DNA from: an uncultured Bacteroidales bacterium
GTDB lineage: Bacteria > Bacteroidota > Bacteroidia > Bacteroidales > Tenuifilaceae
NCBI GenBank assembly: GCA_937926785.1
Contig: CALBBQ010000035.1
Span: 1-64,000 of the forward strand
DNA length: 64,000 bases
Reading direction: 5' to 3'
Shown: piece by piece, positions 1-9,002 of the stretch
Layout of the letters: each line of letters opens with the position of its first letter
Numbering within the stretch: position 1 is the first letter of the stretch
The notes under the pieces: generated by a model
What the model was told of the DNA's origin: nothing
Databases searched by the model: none
Seen by the model: only the letters and a program-made list of their open reading frames with translations
Program-made: the position numbers and the translations under genes

Positions 1-372
1 GGTTCGAAATGCCAAGTAAAATGCCATCCAAAGCAGGAATAGTATGCCGGGTACGATGGCCTTACGGCCGGCATATATTGCCCCAATGCTAAACACCGAG
101 CACTCCTTCGGATTTTTTGGGTTGTAAACCACCTTTAGCTCCCTACCAACAGGGTACTCAAAGTTCTCTGGCCCGTAAAACTGAACAACCGTCCCATCTG
201 GAGTGGAAAACCGGATAATTGAGTACTTATCGGGGCCGATATTAACTATCCCTAACGTAGAAACATGCTCCACACCCACCACCTGTCCCTTGGTGTACAC
301 ACCAAAAAGTAGTAAACGGTACTGCATGGTAACGGGCAGCAGGAGTATCATCAGGGTGATGAACCAGAACAT
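1..372 (-). CDS. DUF3592-like membrane protein, 3' end cut by window edge
   Basis: The minus-strand frame is open from an ATG at 372 to the window edge, so the C-terminus is missing. The product starts with a hydrophobic segment (MFWFITLMILLLP), then a soluble stretch of about 70 residues ending in YPVGRELKVVYNPKNPKEC, then a second hydrophobic segment. A TM / beta-rich extracytoplasmic part / 'VG..v.V.YnP.nP' signature / TM layout is what I know from DUF3592 proteins, whose function is unknown. A GTG at 414 in the same frame would add 14 residues, so the start is uncertain. An in-frame TAA lies just upstream of that. It lies downstream of another small membrane protein on the same strand with a gap of about 60 bases and may be cotranscribed with it. 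Confidence 0.6.
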   Translation of the reverse strand, partial: MFWFITLMILLLPVTMQYRLLLFGVYTKGQVVGVEHVSTLGIVNIGPDKYSIIRFSTPDGTVVQFYGPENFEYPVGRELKVVYNPKNPKECSVFSIGAIYAGRKAIVPGILFLLWMAFYLAFRT

Positions 373-433
373 TTTTGGTGATACGTGATGTGATATGTCA
401 ACCTTCTCCTTCACCAACCGATACGATGTTTTG

Positions 434-904
434 TTAGCCGGAATGTTGCTTTACGCTTAACCCCAATTTTTCAGAGTAAAGAACTAGGGCTTCGCTAGCT
501 TTCGCAAAATAGCTGAACCGCTGCAGGTCAGCAATCAACTTTCCCTGCCTACTGAGCAACTGTAAACGGTAATCAGCTTCAGCAACATCGAACGACCGGT
601 TACTTTGGCTCCAGGTACGCCATGCTGTGGTTGACCTTTTCAAACTCAGCTGCATGCGGCCTTCAAAGCACCGCCAGCTCCCCACGGGAATGATTCCAAA
701 TAGGTTGACTACGCTTCGGAATCTTTTTTTATTAAAATCAACATAGGTGGCAAACAATGTAAAGCCTATGAATACACCAAGAACGATTAAAATCAAGCCC
801 TTATAGCTACTGAACAGCTCCGCAATACCTACAACAACAATGAAGTATCCTGCAATGAAACCAACAGGTCCAAACAATTTATCCAGATTGTAAGGCTTTA
901 TCAT
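434..904 (-). CDS. small membrane protein of unknown function
   Basis: 156 residues from an ATG start. Two hydrophobic helices are visible, at about residues 12-30 and 34-53, followed by a basic loop (FNKKRFR) and a soluble C-terminal half of about 100 residues rich in polar and aromatic positions. I recognise no catalytic motif or named family. It sits between thymidine kinase (upstream, 32 bases) and the DUF3592-like gene (downstream), all on the minus strand, and the two small membrane proteins may work together. Confidence 0.6.
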   Translation of the reverse strand: MIKPYNLDKLFGPVGFIAGYFIVVVGIAELFSSYKGLILIVLGVFIGFTLFATYVDFNKKRFRSVVNLFGIIPVGSWRCFEGRMQLSLKRSTTAWRTWSQSNRSFDVAEADYRLQLLSRQGKLIADLQRFSYFAKASEALVLYSEKLGLSVKQHSG

Positions 905-936
905 TTGGGCTGTGCTTAAAGTGAGGAACAGAAATT

Positions 937-1527
937 CTATCTTGTCAAGCTTTTTTGGGTAGCCTCGTTATAGCAAAGCCGGCATAGCGGTTCGTAGATA
1001 TCGGTTTCGCCCAGCAGTACCAGCTTATCGGCGTCGGTTTTACGGTGCGAGTACTGGGCAAGGTCGCCACACTTCACACAAATGGCATGAACCTTGGTAA
1101 CATACTCGGCTATGGCCATCAAGTGGGGCATGGGGCCAAAGGGGTTCCCACGGAAATCCATATCGAGGCCGGCCACAATTACCCTGATACCCATATCGGC
1201 AAGCTGGCTGCACACGGCGGGCAGGTTCATGTCGAAAAACTGTGCCTCGTCAATCCCCACCACATCAACATTCTGGGCTAAAATCAGGATATTTCCGGAC
1301 GATGATACCGGTGTGGAAAGAATGGAATTGGCATCGTGCGAAACCACTTCCTGCTCAGAGTAACGGGTGTCAATCAGAGGTTTAAAAATTTCAACGCGTT
1401 GCCGGGCATACTTGGCTCGCTTGAGCCTTCGGATAAGCTCTTCGGTTTTGCCCGAGAACATTGACCCGGCAATCACCTCAATGTAACCTTTGCGTTTCCC
1501 GCTAACCGGATTCTCAAGAAAAGGCAT
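937..1527 (-). CDS. tdk: thymidine kinase (type II, TK1-like)
   Basis: Phosphorylates thymidine to dTMP in pyrimidine salvage in the cytoplasm. Visible motifs are the P-loop GSMFSGKT, the Walker-B-like DEAQFF, and the structural zinc site with two Cys pairs (CVKCG and, near the C-terminus, CRLC). The lasso-region pattern and the total of 196 residues match the TK1-like family. A longer frame begins at a TTG at 1566, but that codon lies inside a good -7 promoter element on the same strand (1564-1571), so I chose the ATG at 1527, which gives [18 protein letters not shown]. The gene is divergent from the plus-strand gene at 1613. Confidence 0.93.
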   Translation of the reverse strand: MPFLENPVSGKRKGYIEVIAGSMFSGKTEELIRRLKRAKYARQRVEIFKPLIDTRYSEQEVVSHDANSILSTPVSSSGNILILAQNVDVVGIDEAQFFDMNLPAVCSQLADMGIRVIVAGLDMDFRGNPFGPMPHLMAIAEYVTKVHAICVKCGDLAQYSHRKTDADKLVLLGETDIYEPLCRLCYNEATQKSLTR

Positions 1528-1563
1528 GGGTACAGGTATGAATATTTTAGTTAGATTTACAGA

Positions 1564-1571
1564 CAAATGTA
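1564..1571 (-). promoter_or_regulatory. -7 element of tdk promoter
   Basis: TACATTTG on the minus strand matches the Bacteroidetes -7 consensus TAnnTTTG and lies 37 bases upstream of the chosen tdk ATG. No clear TTG is seen 19-21 bases further upstream. It overlaps the upstream TTG codon and so argues against that codon as start. Confidence 0.5.
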
Positions 1572-1579
1572 ATAAAACT

Positions 1580-1587
1580 TATTTTTG
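1580..1587 (+). promoter_or_regulatory. -7 element for the gene at 1613
   Basis: TATTTTTG matches TAnnTTTG, 26 bases upstream of the ATG at 1613. It is divergent from the tdk -7 element, with 8 bases between the two. Confidence 0.4.
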
Positions 1588-1612
1588 AAACCGGAACGAA
1601 ATCCATTTTACC

Positions 1613-2287
1613 ATGCAGCACCTTCAAAATGCCCGCATACAGCTAGCTGAGGCAGATAAAATGATTGAAAAAGCGCTAAACACCGGTAAGCTCAGCTCCA
1701 TTGAGCGCGATATCATACTTGCTAAGTTGGCAAAGGTTTATGACGATATTCTCTTAGAAAAGAAAGAGAACGTTGTGCCTGCTACGCGGCCAACTCAAGC
1801 TTCGGCCATGGAAAAAAGCGAAACCGTTTATCAAGAACCACCAAAACAACCGGAACCATCAAGAATTGATGAAATCAGTTCAGCCCCAAAAAAACAACCC
1901 CCAACACCAGCCGATATTCAGCCCAAACAAACTGAGCATACCTCCCAGGACGAAGGCTCTACCATCCTGGCCGATAAGTACCAGGGCAAACGTAAGTTCC
2001 GCAACGAGATTATGGCCGAACATCACCAAAAAATGGACATGCAAACCAAGCTGCAGAATAAACCCATACACGACCTGACAAAGGCCATCGGCATAAACGA
2101 TAAGTTCCTGTTCATCAAGGAGCTATTCAACAACAACTCCGAACTTTACAACCAAACCATCAGTCACCTGAACCAGCTTACCGACCTGAACGATGCCATT
2201 ATCTACCTTCAGGAAAATTTTGAGTGGGATGCCACCAACGAGGTAGCCATTAACTTTATCGATCTGGTTCGCCGTAAATTCTCCTAA
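1613..2287 (+). CDS. conserved hypothetical protein with helical C-terminal domain
   Basis: 224 residues. The N-terminal ~65 residues are predicted helical (ARIQLAEADKMIEKALN). A low-complexity linker rich in Pro, Gln and Lys follows (~60-120), then a more conserved C-terminal domain with IGINDKFLFIKELFNNNSE and a Phe-rich end. The 'IG.nDkF.F..eLF' motif is one I recall from Bacteroidota hypothetical proteins of unknown function. There is no signal peptide or TM segment, so it is probably cytoplasmic. It lies 12 bases ahead of rsmI and is probably cotranscribed with it. Confidence 0.7.
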   Translation: MQHLQNARIQLAEADKMIEKALNTGKLSSIERDIILAKLAKVYDDILLEKKENVVPATRPTQASAMEKSETVYQEPPKQPEPSRIDEISSAPKKQPPTPADIQPKQTEHTSQDEGSTILADKYQGKRKFRNEIMAEHHQKMDMQTKLQNKPIHDLTKAIGINDKFLFIKELFNNNSELYNQTISHLNQLTDLNDAIIYLQENFEWDATNEVAINFIDLVRRKFS

Positions 2288-2299
2288 TCGCACCCGTTC

Positions 2300-2992
2300 A
2301 TGGCTAAGCTATACATTGTTCCCACCCCCATTGGAAATCTGGCCGATATCACGCTCCGGGCACTGGAGGTGCTAAAAAGCGTAAATATCATTCTGGCCGA
2401 GGATACCCGCACCAGTAGCCATCTGCTAAAGCATTATGGCATATCCACCCCCCTGCGCTCACACCATAAGTTCAACGAACACCGAACCGTTGAGCAAATT
2501 GCCAATACAATTCTGGCCGGTGAGTCGGTTGCCCTGATCTCCGATGCCGGCACACCCGGCATATCGGACCCGGGATTCCTTCTGGTACGAACCTGTGTGG
2601 AAAAGGGAATAGAGGTAGAGTGCCTGCCCGGTGCAACTGCCCTAATACCGGCGCTTGTGCAAAGCGGATTTCCCTGCGACAGGTTCCTGTTTGAGGGGTT
2701 CCTCCCTCAGAAAAAAGGGCGAACAAAGAAGCTGGAGGCACTCAAAAGCGAAGAGCGAACAATTGTTCTGTACGAATCGCCTTTCCGGATTGTTAAGCTA
2801 TTGGAACAGATGATCCCCGTTTTTGGTGCAGACCGAAGGGTAAGCCTCTCCCGTGAGCTCACCAAGCTTCACGAGGAAACCTTCCGGGGAACCATAGCCC
2901 AGGCCCTTGAGCACTTCACCCAAAAACCACCCAAGGGAGAGTTTGTGGTAGTTGTGGAGGGAACAGGAAAAGCAACCGAACACGAAGAATAG
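2300..2992 (+). CDS. rsmI: 16S rRNA (cytidine(1402)-2'-O)-methyltransferase
   Basis: Methylates the ribose of C1402 in the 16S rRNA decoding centre using SAM. The 230-residue product has the tetrapyrrole-methylase fold signatures of RsmI: VPTPIGNLADIT at the N-terminus, AEDTRTSSHLL, SDAGTPGISDPG, and GFLPQKKGRTKKL. The C-terminus is short compared with enzymes of ~280 residues, which matches the shorter form seen in this phylum. Start is ATG at 2300, 12 bases after the preceding stop. Confidence 0.95.
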   Translation: MAKLYIVPTPIGNLADITLRALEVLKSVNIILAEDTRTSSHLLKHYGISTPLRSHHKFNEHRTVEQIANTILAGESVALISDAGTPGISDPGFLLVRTCVEKGIEVECLPGATALIPALVQSGFPCDRFLFEGFLPQKKGRTKKLEALKSEERTIVLYESPFRIVKLLEQMIPVFGADRRVSLSRELTKLHEETFRGTIAQALEHFTQKPPKGEFVVVVEGTGKATEHEE

Positions 2993-3261
2993 CTGGGTTA
3001 GGACTGACTAAAGTATTACGTTGGGTAAAGTTTGGGTGAATGCAAAAAGGTGCATTTACATAAATCACCAACTACTATCAACCAAGTCTGGCATCAGGCT
3101 GAGTGATACCGATATCCACTCAAATCGATTCAGACAGATTATGCAAACTTGGAAATTTTTGGGCTACTTTTAGGTGATATATTCCAGGTTTACAGTTTTT
3201 TGCCCTAAAATCTAAAGAAAGTTCATGCCTGAGAACGTTACCAGGTAATTTAACAATGTAC
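2993..3261. other. intergenic region without a gene
   Basis: About 270 bases between convergent rsmI and the DUF5686 gene. I see no open frame of note. The only structure is an inverted repeat described separately (3237-3280). Confidence 0.5.
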
Positions 3262-3280
3262 CTACTCAAAACCTGGTAAC
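3237..3280. repeat. 10-bp inverted repeat spanning a stop codon
   Basis: GTTACCAGGT (3237-3246) and its exact complement ACCTGGTAAC (3271-3280) are separated by 24 bases. The right arm encodes the last residues of the DUF5686 protein. A stem at the 3' end of that transcript is possible, but no T-tract follows it on the minus strand, so it is not a standard intrinsic terminator. Confidence 0.5.
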
Positions 3281-5910
3281 AGTAACGATAGTTTTACCGA
3301 AAAGGAATGGAACCGATTTCCCTCAAACGAACCAAAAAAGCCTACCCCACCAACTGCTCCAATCTGGCTAAGAAAGTAGCCAACCTCATAGTAGGGCTTG
3401 TAGCCCTGTGTTTTCAGGTACGACACCTGAATATTCTCGAGCCATATTCGATTGCTCAGGAATGGCAGGTACTTTAACGCCAGGTACGGCGACTGGTAGC
3501 TTAGAAAGGCTTGTGCATAAGCCCCAGCTGTGCTCCTACGGTAGTAGCTCAGGTTCTGGTAGCCCTCCACAAACGATGGAATAACAACCGGAACACCCTG
3601 AGTTTTAAAATGCTTAAAATCGGCAAAGAAAAGCCTATCCTTTTCTAAAAAATCGCCATAAACAAACCAGTAGCTAATTCGGTTACTTGGGCCTGTTCGT
3701 ATGTTCTGATTAACAGAAGCCTCACATCTCAGGTAGCTGGCATCGGCGTTAAGCCAATCCGGAAAGGCTTTGTTTACCTCCACCGTAAAGGTAGGCCAAC
3801 GGGAGTTGACCATCTGTTTTCGGTTGTTACGTATGCGGTAGTAGTAAAAGGGGGTATAGCGTAATCGAAGCGTAGCTTCAAGCGCTTCATGGGTTTCAAG
3901 ATTCTCGGGCAAAACCATGGCATTCGAAGGTACATTGGGGGTGTACCACTTTCGGTTTTGGGTGTAAATGATAAAATCGGTGTTATTTTTAAGCGCAACC
4001 CGCTTAGCCAAGCCAACCGATGTGTAAACCTCAAAACCGTTTAAGGGGTCAATACGGTTCCAGATGGTGATGTAACGGTTCTCGTAAAGCTTCATGTAGT
4101 TTCGTCCAAACCAAAGCGAGGCCGAGGTGTTGGTCAATGGGCTTATGCCATTCTCCCTATTAAAATCGGTGCTGGCGTAACCCATTCGGATACCGGCTAT
4201 CCCCCTGTTCAAGTTGGCATACGAGAGGCGCAAATCGGTTTCGGCCATTGGAGACTTACGAGCAAAAGCATAGTGGACTCTCTGCCTGATGTAGAGCGTA
4301 TTATGCTCGTACTGCTTACGGTAGCTGCCCGATGCCCCCACCACAAAACCATCCACCGTGTTGAACCTGAACTCGTTTGGGCCAAAGAATCCGGAAAACC
4401 TGATGGTTCGTTTCTTGCTGCTATTGTACCAGGCTCGTCCGGTGTAAAGTGTCATCAACAGGCTTTTCTTTGGAATCGTATCAGTCCCTACTGAATCAGG
4501 GTTAAGCTTAAGCTTAGTATCTATTTCCCGGTTCGCTTTAAACTCCTCCGAAGTTAACGCCACCGGCCTGATTTGCTGCCAGGTTGCAGTATCAGCCCTT
4601 GATGCAGCCGAATCGATGGTAATGGTTAACGGGTTGGGCACCTCCAGCTTACCCTGTAGGGTATCGGACTTGCGTACTTGCTTGTCCATGAGCTTCTGAA
4701 GCTCATACATCTCGCGGTTTGTGAGGTTATCCTTGGCCAGCAGCTGCTCCATCCGGATACTATCCTTTTGCTCTCGAACCGAGGCTTGCTTGGCAGGCTT
4801 TTGCTGTGGTTTAACCGGTTTGCGCTCTGTGTAATTGTTCTCAAGCTTAACCGGGGGTTTTAGGTTTGTGTTCAACTTTACGTTTGAGTACTTTACCGAT
4901 GTAACGTACTGTATGCGCCCCACATTCCCGAGAAACTTGCCATCAAGGTCGAAGTACTGGCTTATGGGTAGCCAGGCATTCTTTTCCACCTCGCCAAAAG
5001 TTTGCTTAATCCTCAGCGGGCCGGCCAACGACTGCACCACTATGTCAACCTCGTGCAGGTTCCAGTAATCCTCAGCAATATACATATACCCCTCAACCAG
5101 CTGACGGCTTTTGCGTTTTGGAATAATCTTCACCTTCACCAGTGCCCGGTTATCCTGAAAAGCATAACCCTCGTACTTAAAATTGTAATGGTTTAGTGCG
5201 TAGGGAGCCAGCGGCAGAATTATCTCCCCTATTTTAGGTTGATAGAGGTTTGCACTAACAAACCCCAAAATATTCTCTGTACTGTTGATTTCTCCAGGAA
5301 AGTTTGAGCGAATCATCTTAACCTGTTGCTCAAACCTGTCGGGGGCGGTAAACTTGACATTATTGTAGGTTTCCTGGATGTAAAAAGCGCCCTCCTTGGG
5401 TGCGTTAGCCTCGCTTTTTAGGCTTCGCTTAACCAACCACGACAGCTTATCGATTTTAAGCGTTCCCTTAAGGTACACCTCTGCTTCGTACTGGCTGATG
5501 AAGTTCCGGTAGTAAGGGGCCATGGCTATTGCCTTGCGTACTACATCGTAGGCAATGTCTTCGCCTTTGCCACCCACTGTAACCGGAGCAATGAGGAAAG
5601 GTTTTACCGGCATGGTGATGTTCAGTACTGTTTCACCCTGGCCAATCTGTACCTTACGCTCCACGTTTTCGTAGCCTAAACTTCGGAAGGTTAGAACGTA
5701 CTCACCAACCGGTAAACGGAAAGAGTAATACCCTTCGGCGTTAGATGAAGTTCCCTGCCGGAGTTCTTTTGCGTATATCGAAGCGTAGGGAATTGGATTT
5801 CCGGAATCGTCTGTTATACGTCCTTTAACATTTTGCCCCCATGCCAGAAAAGGGAACTGAAGAAGAAGCAACCACCAGGACAGAGCGCTTTTCCTCCAAT
5901 TCTTAAACAT
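3262..5910 (-). CDS. DUF5686 / carboxypeptidase regulatory-like outer membrane protein
   Basis: 882 residues from the ATG at 5910. A TTG two codons upstream is also in frame, but the ATG gives a clean signal peptide (MFKNWRKSALSWWLLLLQFPFLAWGQ). Residues ~27-110 form a CarboxypepD_reg-like beta-sandwich (VKGRITDDSGNPIPYASIYAK ... GTSSNAEGYYSF). The rest is the long DUF5686 region, ending in many alternating aromatic/polar strands and a terminal LLLPGFE, which suggests an outer-membrane beta-barrel. A polar Lys/Gln-rich segment lies around residues 370-400. Family function is unknown; an envelope or assembly role is inferred. It lies 9 bases downstream of the helicase gene on the same strand. 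Confidence 0.85.
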   Translation of the reverse strand: MFKNWRKSALSWWLLLLQFPFLAWGQNVKGRITDDSGNPIPYASIYAKELRQGTSSNAEGYYSFRLPVGEYVLTFRSLGYENVERKVQIGQGETVLNITMPVKPFLIAPVTVGGKGEDIAYDVVRKAIAMAPYYRNFISQYEAEVYLKGTLKIDKLSWLVKRSLKSEANAPKEGAFYIQETYNNVKFTAPDRFEQQVKMIRSNFPGEINSTENILGFVSANLYQPKIGEIILPLAPYALNHYNFKYEGYAFQDNRALVKVKIIPKRKSRQLVEGYMYIAEDYWNLHEVDIVVQSLAGPLRIKQTFGEVEKNAWLPISQYFDLDGKFLGNVGRIQYVTSVKYSNVKLNTNLKPPVKLENNYTERKPVKPQQKPAKQASVREQKDSIRMEQLLAKDNLTNREMYELQKLMDKQVRKSDTLQGKLEVPNPLTITIDSAASRADTATWQQIRPVALTSEEFKANREIDTKLKLNPDSVGTDTIPKKSLLMTLYTGRAWYNSSKKRTIRFSGFFGPNEFRFNTVDGFVVGASGSYRKQYEHNTLYIRQRVHYAFARKSPMAETDLRLSYANLNRGIAGIRMGYASTDFNRENGISPLTNTSASLWFGRNYMKLYENRYITIWNRIDPLNGFEVYTSVGLAKRVALKNNTDFIIYTQNRKWYTPNVPSNAMVLPENLETHEALEATLRLRYTPFYYYRIRNNRKQMVNSRWPTFTVEVNKAFPDWLNADASYLRCEASVNQNIRTGPSNRISYWFVYGDFLEKDRLFFADFKHFKTQGVPVVIPSFVEGYQNLSYYRRSTAGAYAQAFLSYQSPYLALKYLPFLSNRIWLENIQVSYLKTQGYKPYYEVGYFLSQIGAVGGVGFFGSFEGNRFHSFSVKLSLLLPGFE

Positions 5911-5919
5911 AGCCAACCT

Positions 5920-7053
5920 CTAATCGTTAGGTTCAAAAGGAATAACAAAAATCTTACTCCCCAAAAAGTTCTCAATACTTTTTAATCGTTTTTGCTGGTC
6001 GGGACTCACAAAGGTGATGGCCACGCCATCGGACTGAGCCCGCGCCGTACGGCCTATACGATGCACGTAATCCTCTGGGTCCGCCGGTACATCGTAGTTT
6101 ACCACCAGGTCGATGTCCTCAATGTCGATACCACGGGCAACAATATCGGTAGCCACCAGAACCTGAAACTTGCGATTCCTGAAATCGCGCATTACGGTTT
6201 CCCTCTGCTTCTGCTCCAAATCGGAGTGCATGGCGGCAACGCTTACCCCTTCATTGCGGAGCTTACCCTCAATGCTCTTCACCTCGGCCTTGGTGGAGGC
6301 AAACACAATGGCACTCTGCACCACATCCTTTTTACCAAGTAACTCTGCCAGAAGGCTTAGCTTATGCGAGGCGTGTACATGGTACACCGCCTGAAGGATA
6401 TTTTCGGCGGGTTTAGAAACTGCCAGGTTTATCTCTACCGGGTCAATCAGTATCGATTTGGCCAACTTACGGATATTTTGAGGCATGGTGGCCGAGAACA
6501 TCAGCGTTTGCCTTTTGGCAGGCAGCTGCGCAACGATAGCCATGATATCGTCGTAGAAACCCATATCGAGCATGCGGTCGGCCTCGTCGAGCACAAGGTG
6601 CTTTACGCCACGCAGGTTCACGTAACCCATCTGAATGTGCTGCAGCAATCGTCCTGGAGTGGCTACAATAATCTCGGCGCCGTGCTCAAGCGCCTGGCGC
6701 TGCCTGTCCCAGTTGGAGCCCTCACTCCCGCCATAAACGGCAATGGAGCTAACCGGGGCAAAGTAGGCAAAGCCCTCCACCTGCTGGTCGATCTGTAGCG
6801 CCAGCTCGCGTGTTGGGACTACTACAAGCGTATCAACGGTAGTACTATCGTGTTCCTGGTTAGCCAGGATGCTCAGTATGGGCAGCATGAAGGCTGCCGT
6901 TTTGCCCGTGCCGGTTTGGGCACAGGCTAGCAAATCACATCCTTCTAATATAACCGGAATAGCTGCTTCCTGAATGGGAGTGGGCTTCTCGTAACCCATG
7001 GCACTGATGCCCTCAAGAACTGTGGGATGTAAATTAAATCTACTAAAACTCAA
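5920..7053 (-). CDS. DEAD-box ATP-dependent RNA helicase (RhlE-like)
   Basis: 377 residues with the full motif set: Q motif (GYEKPTPIQ), motif I AQTGTGKT, PTRELA, TPGR, DEAD (DEADRMLDMGF), SAT, and in the second RecA lobe SDLEQ, ARGIDIEDIDLVVNYD and HRIGRTAR. Such proteins unwind short RNA duplexes in ribosome assembly and RNA decay. The C-terminus stops soon after the helicase core, with no basic tail, so it is a minimal form. The start appears to be TTG at 7053, giving MSFSRFNLHPTVLEGI. An AGGAAG lies just upstream, and no ATG would keep the Q motif. Confidence 0.92.
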   Translation of the reverse strand: MSFSRFNLHPTVLEGISAMGYEKPTPIQEAAIPVILEGCDLLACAQTGTGKTAAFMLPILSILANQEHDSTTVDTLVVVPTRELALQIDQQVEGFAYFAPVSSIAVYGGSEGSNWDRQRQALEHGAEIIVATPGRLLQHIQMGYVNLRGVKHLVLDEADRMLDMGFYDDIMAIVAQLPAKRQTLMFSATMPQNIRKLAKSILIDPVEINLAVSKPAENILQAVYHVHASHKLSLLAELLGKKDVVQSAIVFASTKAEVKSIEGKLRNEGVSVAAMHSDLEQKQRETVMRDFRNRKFQVLVATDIVARGIDIEDIDLVVNYDVPADPEDYVHRIGRTARAQSDGVAITFVSPDQQKRLKSIENFLGSKIFVIPFEPND

Positions 7054-7236
7054 ATCTTCCTAATATTTTTTTGTAAAGGTAACAAAAGTAATTAAGCAAG
7101 GCTAAATAGCATTCGCAAATTCTGTTAACAAAAAAAATTTACGGAATGGGTTCGTGTAAAGTATTCGAAAGCTTAGCCTTGAAATTCTCTTAAAATTTAA
7201 TATCATTGCCTTGGATTTTTAACCCCTTGCATTGTA

Positions 7237-8379
7237 ATGGAAATACTTTATAACCTAAGCGTTTACGAAAAAGTACTCGGTGTTGCTTTTCTGGTGTTTG
7301 TACTAATTCAGCTCTACTTCTACCTGTTTTTCTACCTCCGGGTGGTGCGGAAGAGGTTCAACCCGCTACCCGAGGCCGATGAGCTTTACCCCCCGGTATC
7401 GGTGGTGATTTGCGCCCGCAACGAGGAGGAGAACCTGCAACACTTCCTGCCCAAGGTGCTTGAACAGGATTACCCCGATTTTGAAGTGATTGTGGTGAAC
7501 GACTGCTCGAGCGATAACTCGGACTTGGTGCTGGAGAGCCTTCAGAAGAAATACCCGCGGCTTAAGGTAACAACCATTAAGGAAGACGAAAAGTTCACCC
7601 ACGCCAAAAAGTTAGCGCTTACCGTGGGGATAAAAGCCGCCAAGCATGAATGGCTGGTACTCACCGATGCCGACTGCTTCCCGAAATCCAACAAGTGGCT
7701 ACGCCACATGGCATCGAACTTTACCGAGGGCATTGAAGTGGTTCTGGGCTATGGTGGATATCTGTCGGAAAAAGGTTTGCTAAACAAGCTTATCAGGCTC
7801 GATACCCTGCATATAGCCCTGAACTACCTGGGCTGGGCACTGGCCAAACGGCCATACATGGGTGTGGGACGCAACCTGGCCTACAAAAAATCGGTTTTTT
7901 TCCGCAACAAGGGGTTTGCCAACCATGCCGGCATTGAGTCCGGTGACGACGACCTGTTTGTAATGGAGGTGGCAAACCAATACAACACCGCTGTGGAGTA
8001 CCGCAGGGATGCTCATACATTATCGGTACCCCGGAAAAGCTACTCCTCGTGGCTGCGTCAGAAGCGCAGGCACCTGTCCACGTCAAAGCTCTACCGCACG
8101 GGGTTAAAAACCGGACTCAGCATTGAACCATTCAGCCGTGCCGCTGTTTACCTAACGTTTGTCGGGTTAATGGTATTCAAGGTGTTCCCCTACATAACCC
8201 TTTCGGTTTTACTCGTATATCTCATAAGCAAGCATACGGTGCTTGCGTTAGCGGCCAAGAGATTCGACGAAGGTAAATTAGTGCATGTAATATTTTGGTG
8301 GGATATATATTCTCTCTATTTTTACGCTAAATTGCTAACCCTTAACCGTATAACCCGAAAGCAACAGAAATGGAAGTAG
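7237..8379 (+). CDS. membrane glycosyltransferase family 2
   Basis: 380 residues. A TM segment lies at about residues 13-35. The GT-A catalytic domain follows, with PVSVVICARNEEENL, VIVVNDCSSDNSD, a DxD-like LTDADCFP, SGDDDLF and a Q..RH motif (RQKRRHLSTSK) resembling the QxxRW of processive enzymes. Two or more C-terminal TM helices follow (~300-350). The layout resembles poly-N-acetylglucosamine or hyaluronan synthase-like transferases; the donor and product cannot be read from sequence. The 3' end overlaps the start of the sigma-factor gene by 10 bases, so the two are translationally linked. Confidence 0.88.
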   Translation: MEILYNLSVYEKVLGVAFLVFVLIQLYFYLFFYLRVVRKRFNPLPEADELYPPVSVVICARNEEENLQHFLPKVLEQDYPDFEVIVVNDCSSDNSDLVLESLQKKYPRLKVTTIKEDEKFTHAKKLALTVGIKAAKHEWLVLTDADCFPKSNKWLRHMASNFTEGIEVVLGYGGYLSEKGLLNKLIRLDTLHIALNYLGWALAKRPYMGVGRNLAYKKSVFFRNKGFANHAGIESGDDDLFVMEVANQYNTAVEYRRDAHTLSVPRKSYSSWLRQKRRHLSTSKLYRTGLKTGLSIEPFSRAAVYLTFVGLMVFKVFPYITLSVLLVYLISKHTVLALAAKRFDEGKLVHVIFWWDIYSLYFYAKLLTLNRITRKQQKWK

Positions 8380-8984
8380 GCCCGGAAAATCTATCGGAAA
8401 AAGCTAAGTACGACCTTATTCTTGTGGACAAGGCAATAAAAGGCGACCAGAAAGCCTACGCTGAGTTGATGGATCGCTACCGGGATGCCATTTACTACAT
8501 GTTGCTGAAAATGGTAAACAACAAGAGCGACGCCGAAGACCTGACCCTTGAGGCATTTGGTAAAGCATTCAAGAACATTCACCAGTACACGCCCAACTTT
8601 GCTTTCAGCACCTGGCTATTCAAAATAGCCTCCAACAACTGTATCGACTTTATAAGGAAACGTAAGGCCAACCTGATATCCATTGACCAGGGACCTGAGG
8701 ATGCAGAGGGTAACTCCATGTCGCCATCGTCAATCATCCCAGCCTCATTGCCCGACCCTGAGGAGAGCCTGATTAAGGAGCAGAACATCCGATTGGTTCA
8801 GGAGGTGGTTTCCAAGCTAAAACCGCGGTACCGGAGGCTCATCGAGCTAAGGTACTTTAAGGAGTACTCCTACGAGGAGATTGCCGCAGAACTGAACCTG
8901 CCGCTCGGCACTGTGAAAGCACAGCTTTTCCGCGCCCGGGAACTACTATCGAACATACTGAACAACCTGCCACCACACCACTAA
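8370..8984 (+). CDS. RNA polymerase sigma factor, ECF (sigma-70) family
   Basis: 204 residues. Region 2 is visible at ~20-95 (DAIYYMLLKMVNNKSDAEDLTLEAF ... FSTWLFKIASNNCIDFIRKRK) and region 4 at ~140-195 (RYRRLIELRYFKEYSYEEIAAELN, GTVKAQLFRARELL). An acidic linker separates them. It directs RNA polymerase to an alternative promoter set. No anti-sigma gene is adjacent. It overlaps the glycosyltransferase gene and is followed 18 bases later by rsmG, so it is expressed from within a housekeeping operon. Confidence 0.93.
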   Translation: MEVGPENLSEKAKYDLILVDKAIKGDQKAYAELMDRYRDAIYYMLLKMVNNKSDAEDLTLEAFGKAFKNIHQYTPNFAFSTWLFKIASNNCIDFIRKRKANLISIDQGPEDAEGNSMSPSSIIPASLPDPEESLIKEQNIRLVQEVVSKLKPRYRRLIELRYFKEYSYEEIAAELNLPLGTVKAQLFRARELLSNILNNLPPHH

Positions 8985-9002
8985 AGCAACATAAAAGGAA
9001 AC

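Noticed and set aside
6364..6798. A 144-codon frame opposite the helicase gene
   Set aside because: It lies wholly within the conserved helicase coding region on the other strand and has no recognisable features.
8370..8984. ECF sigma factor paired with an anti-sigma factor
   Set aside because: Neither neighbour has an anti-sigma layout; the flanking genes are a glycosyltransferase and rsmG.
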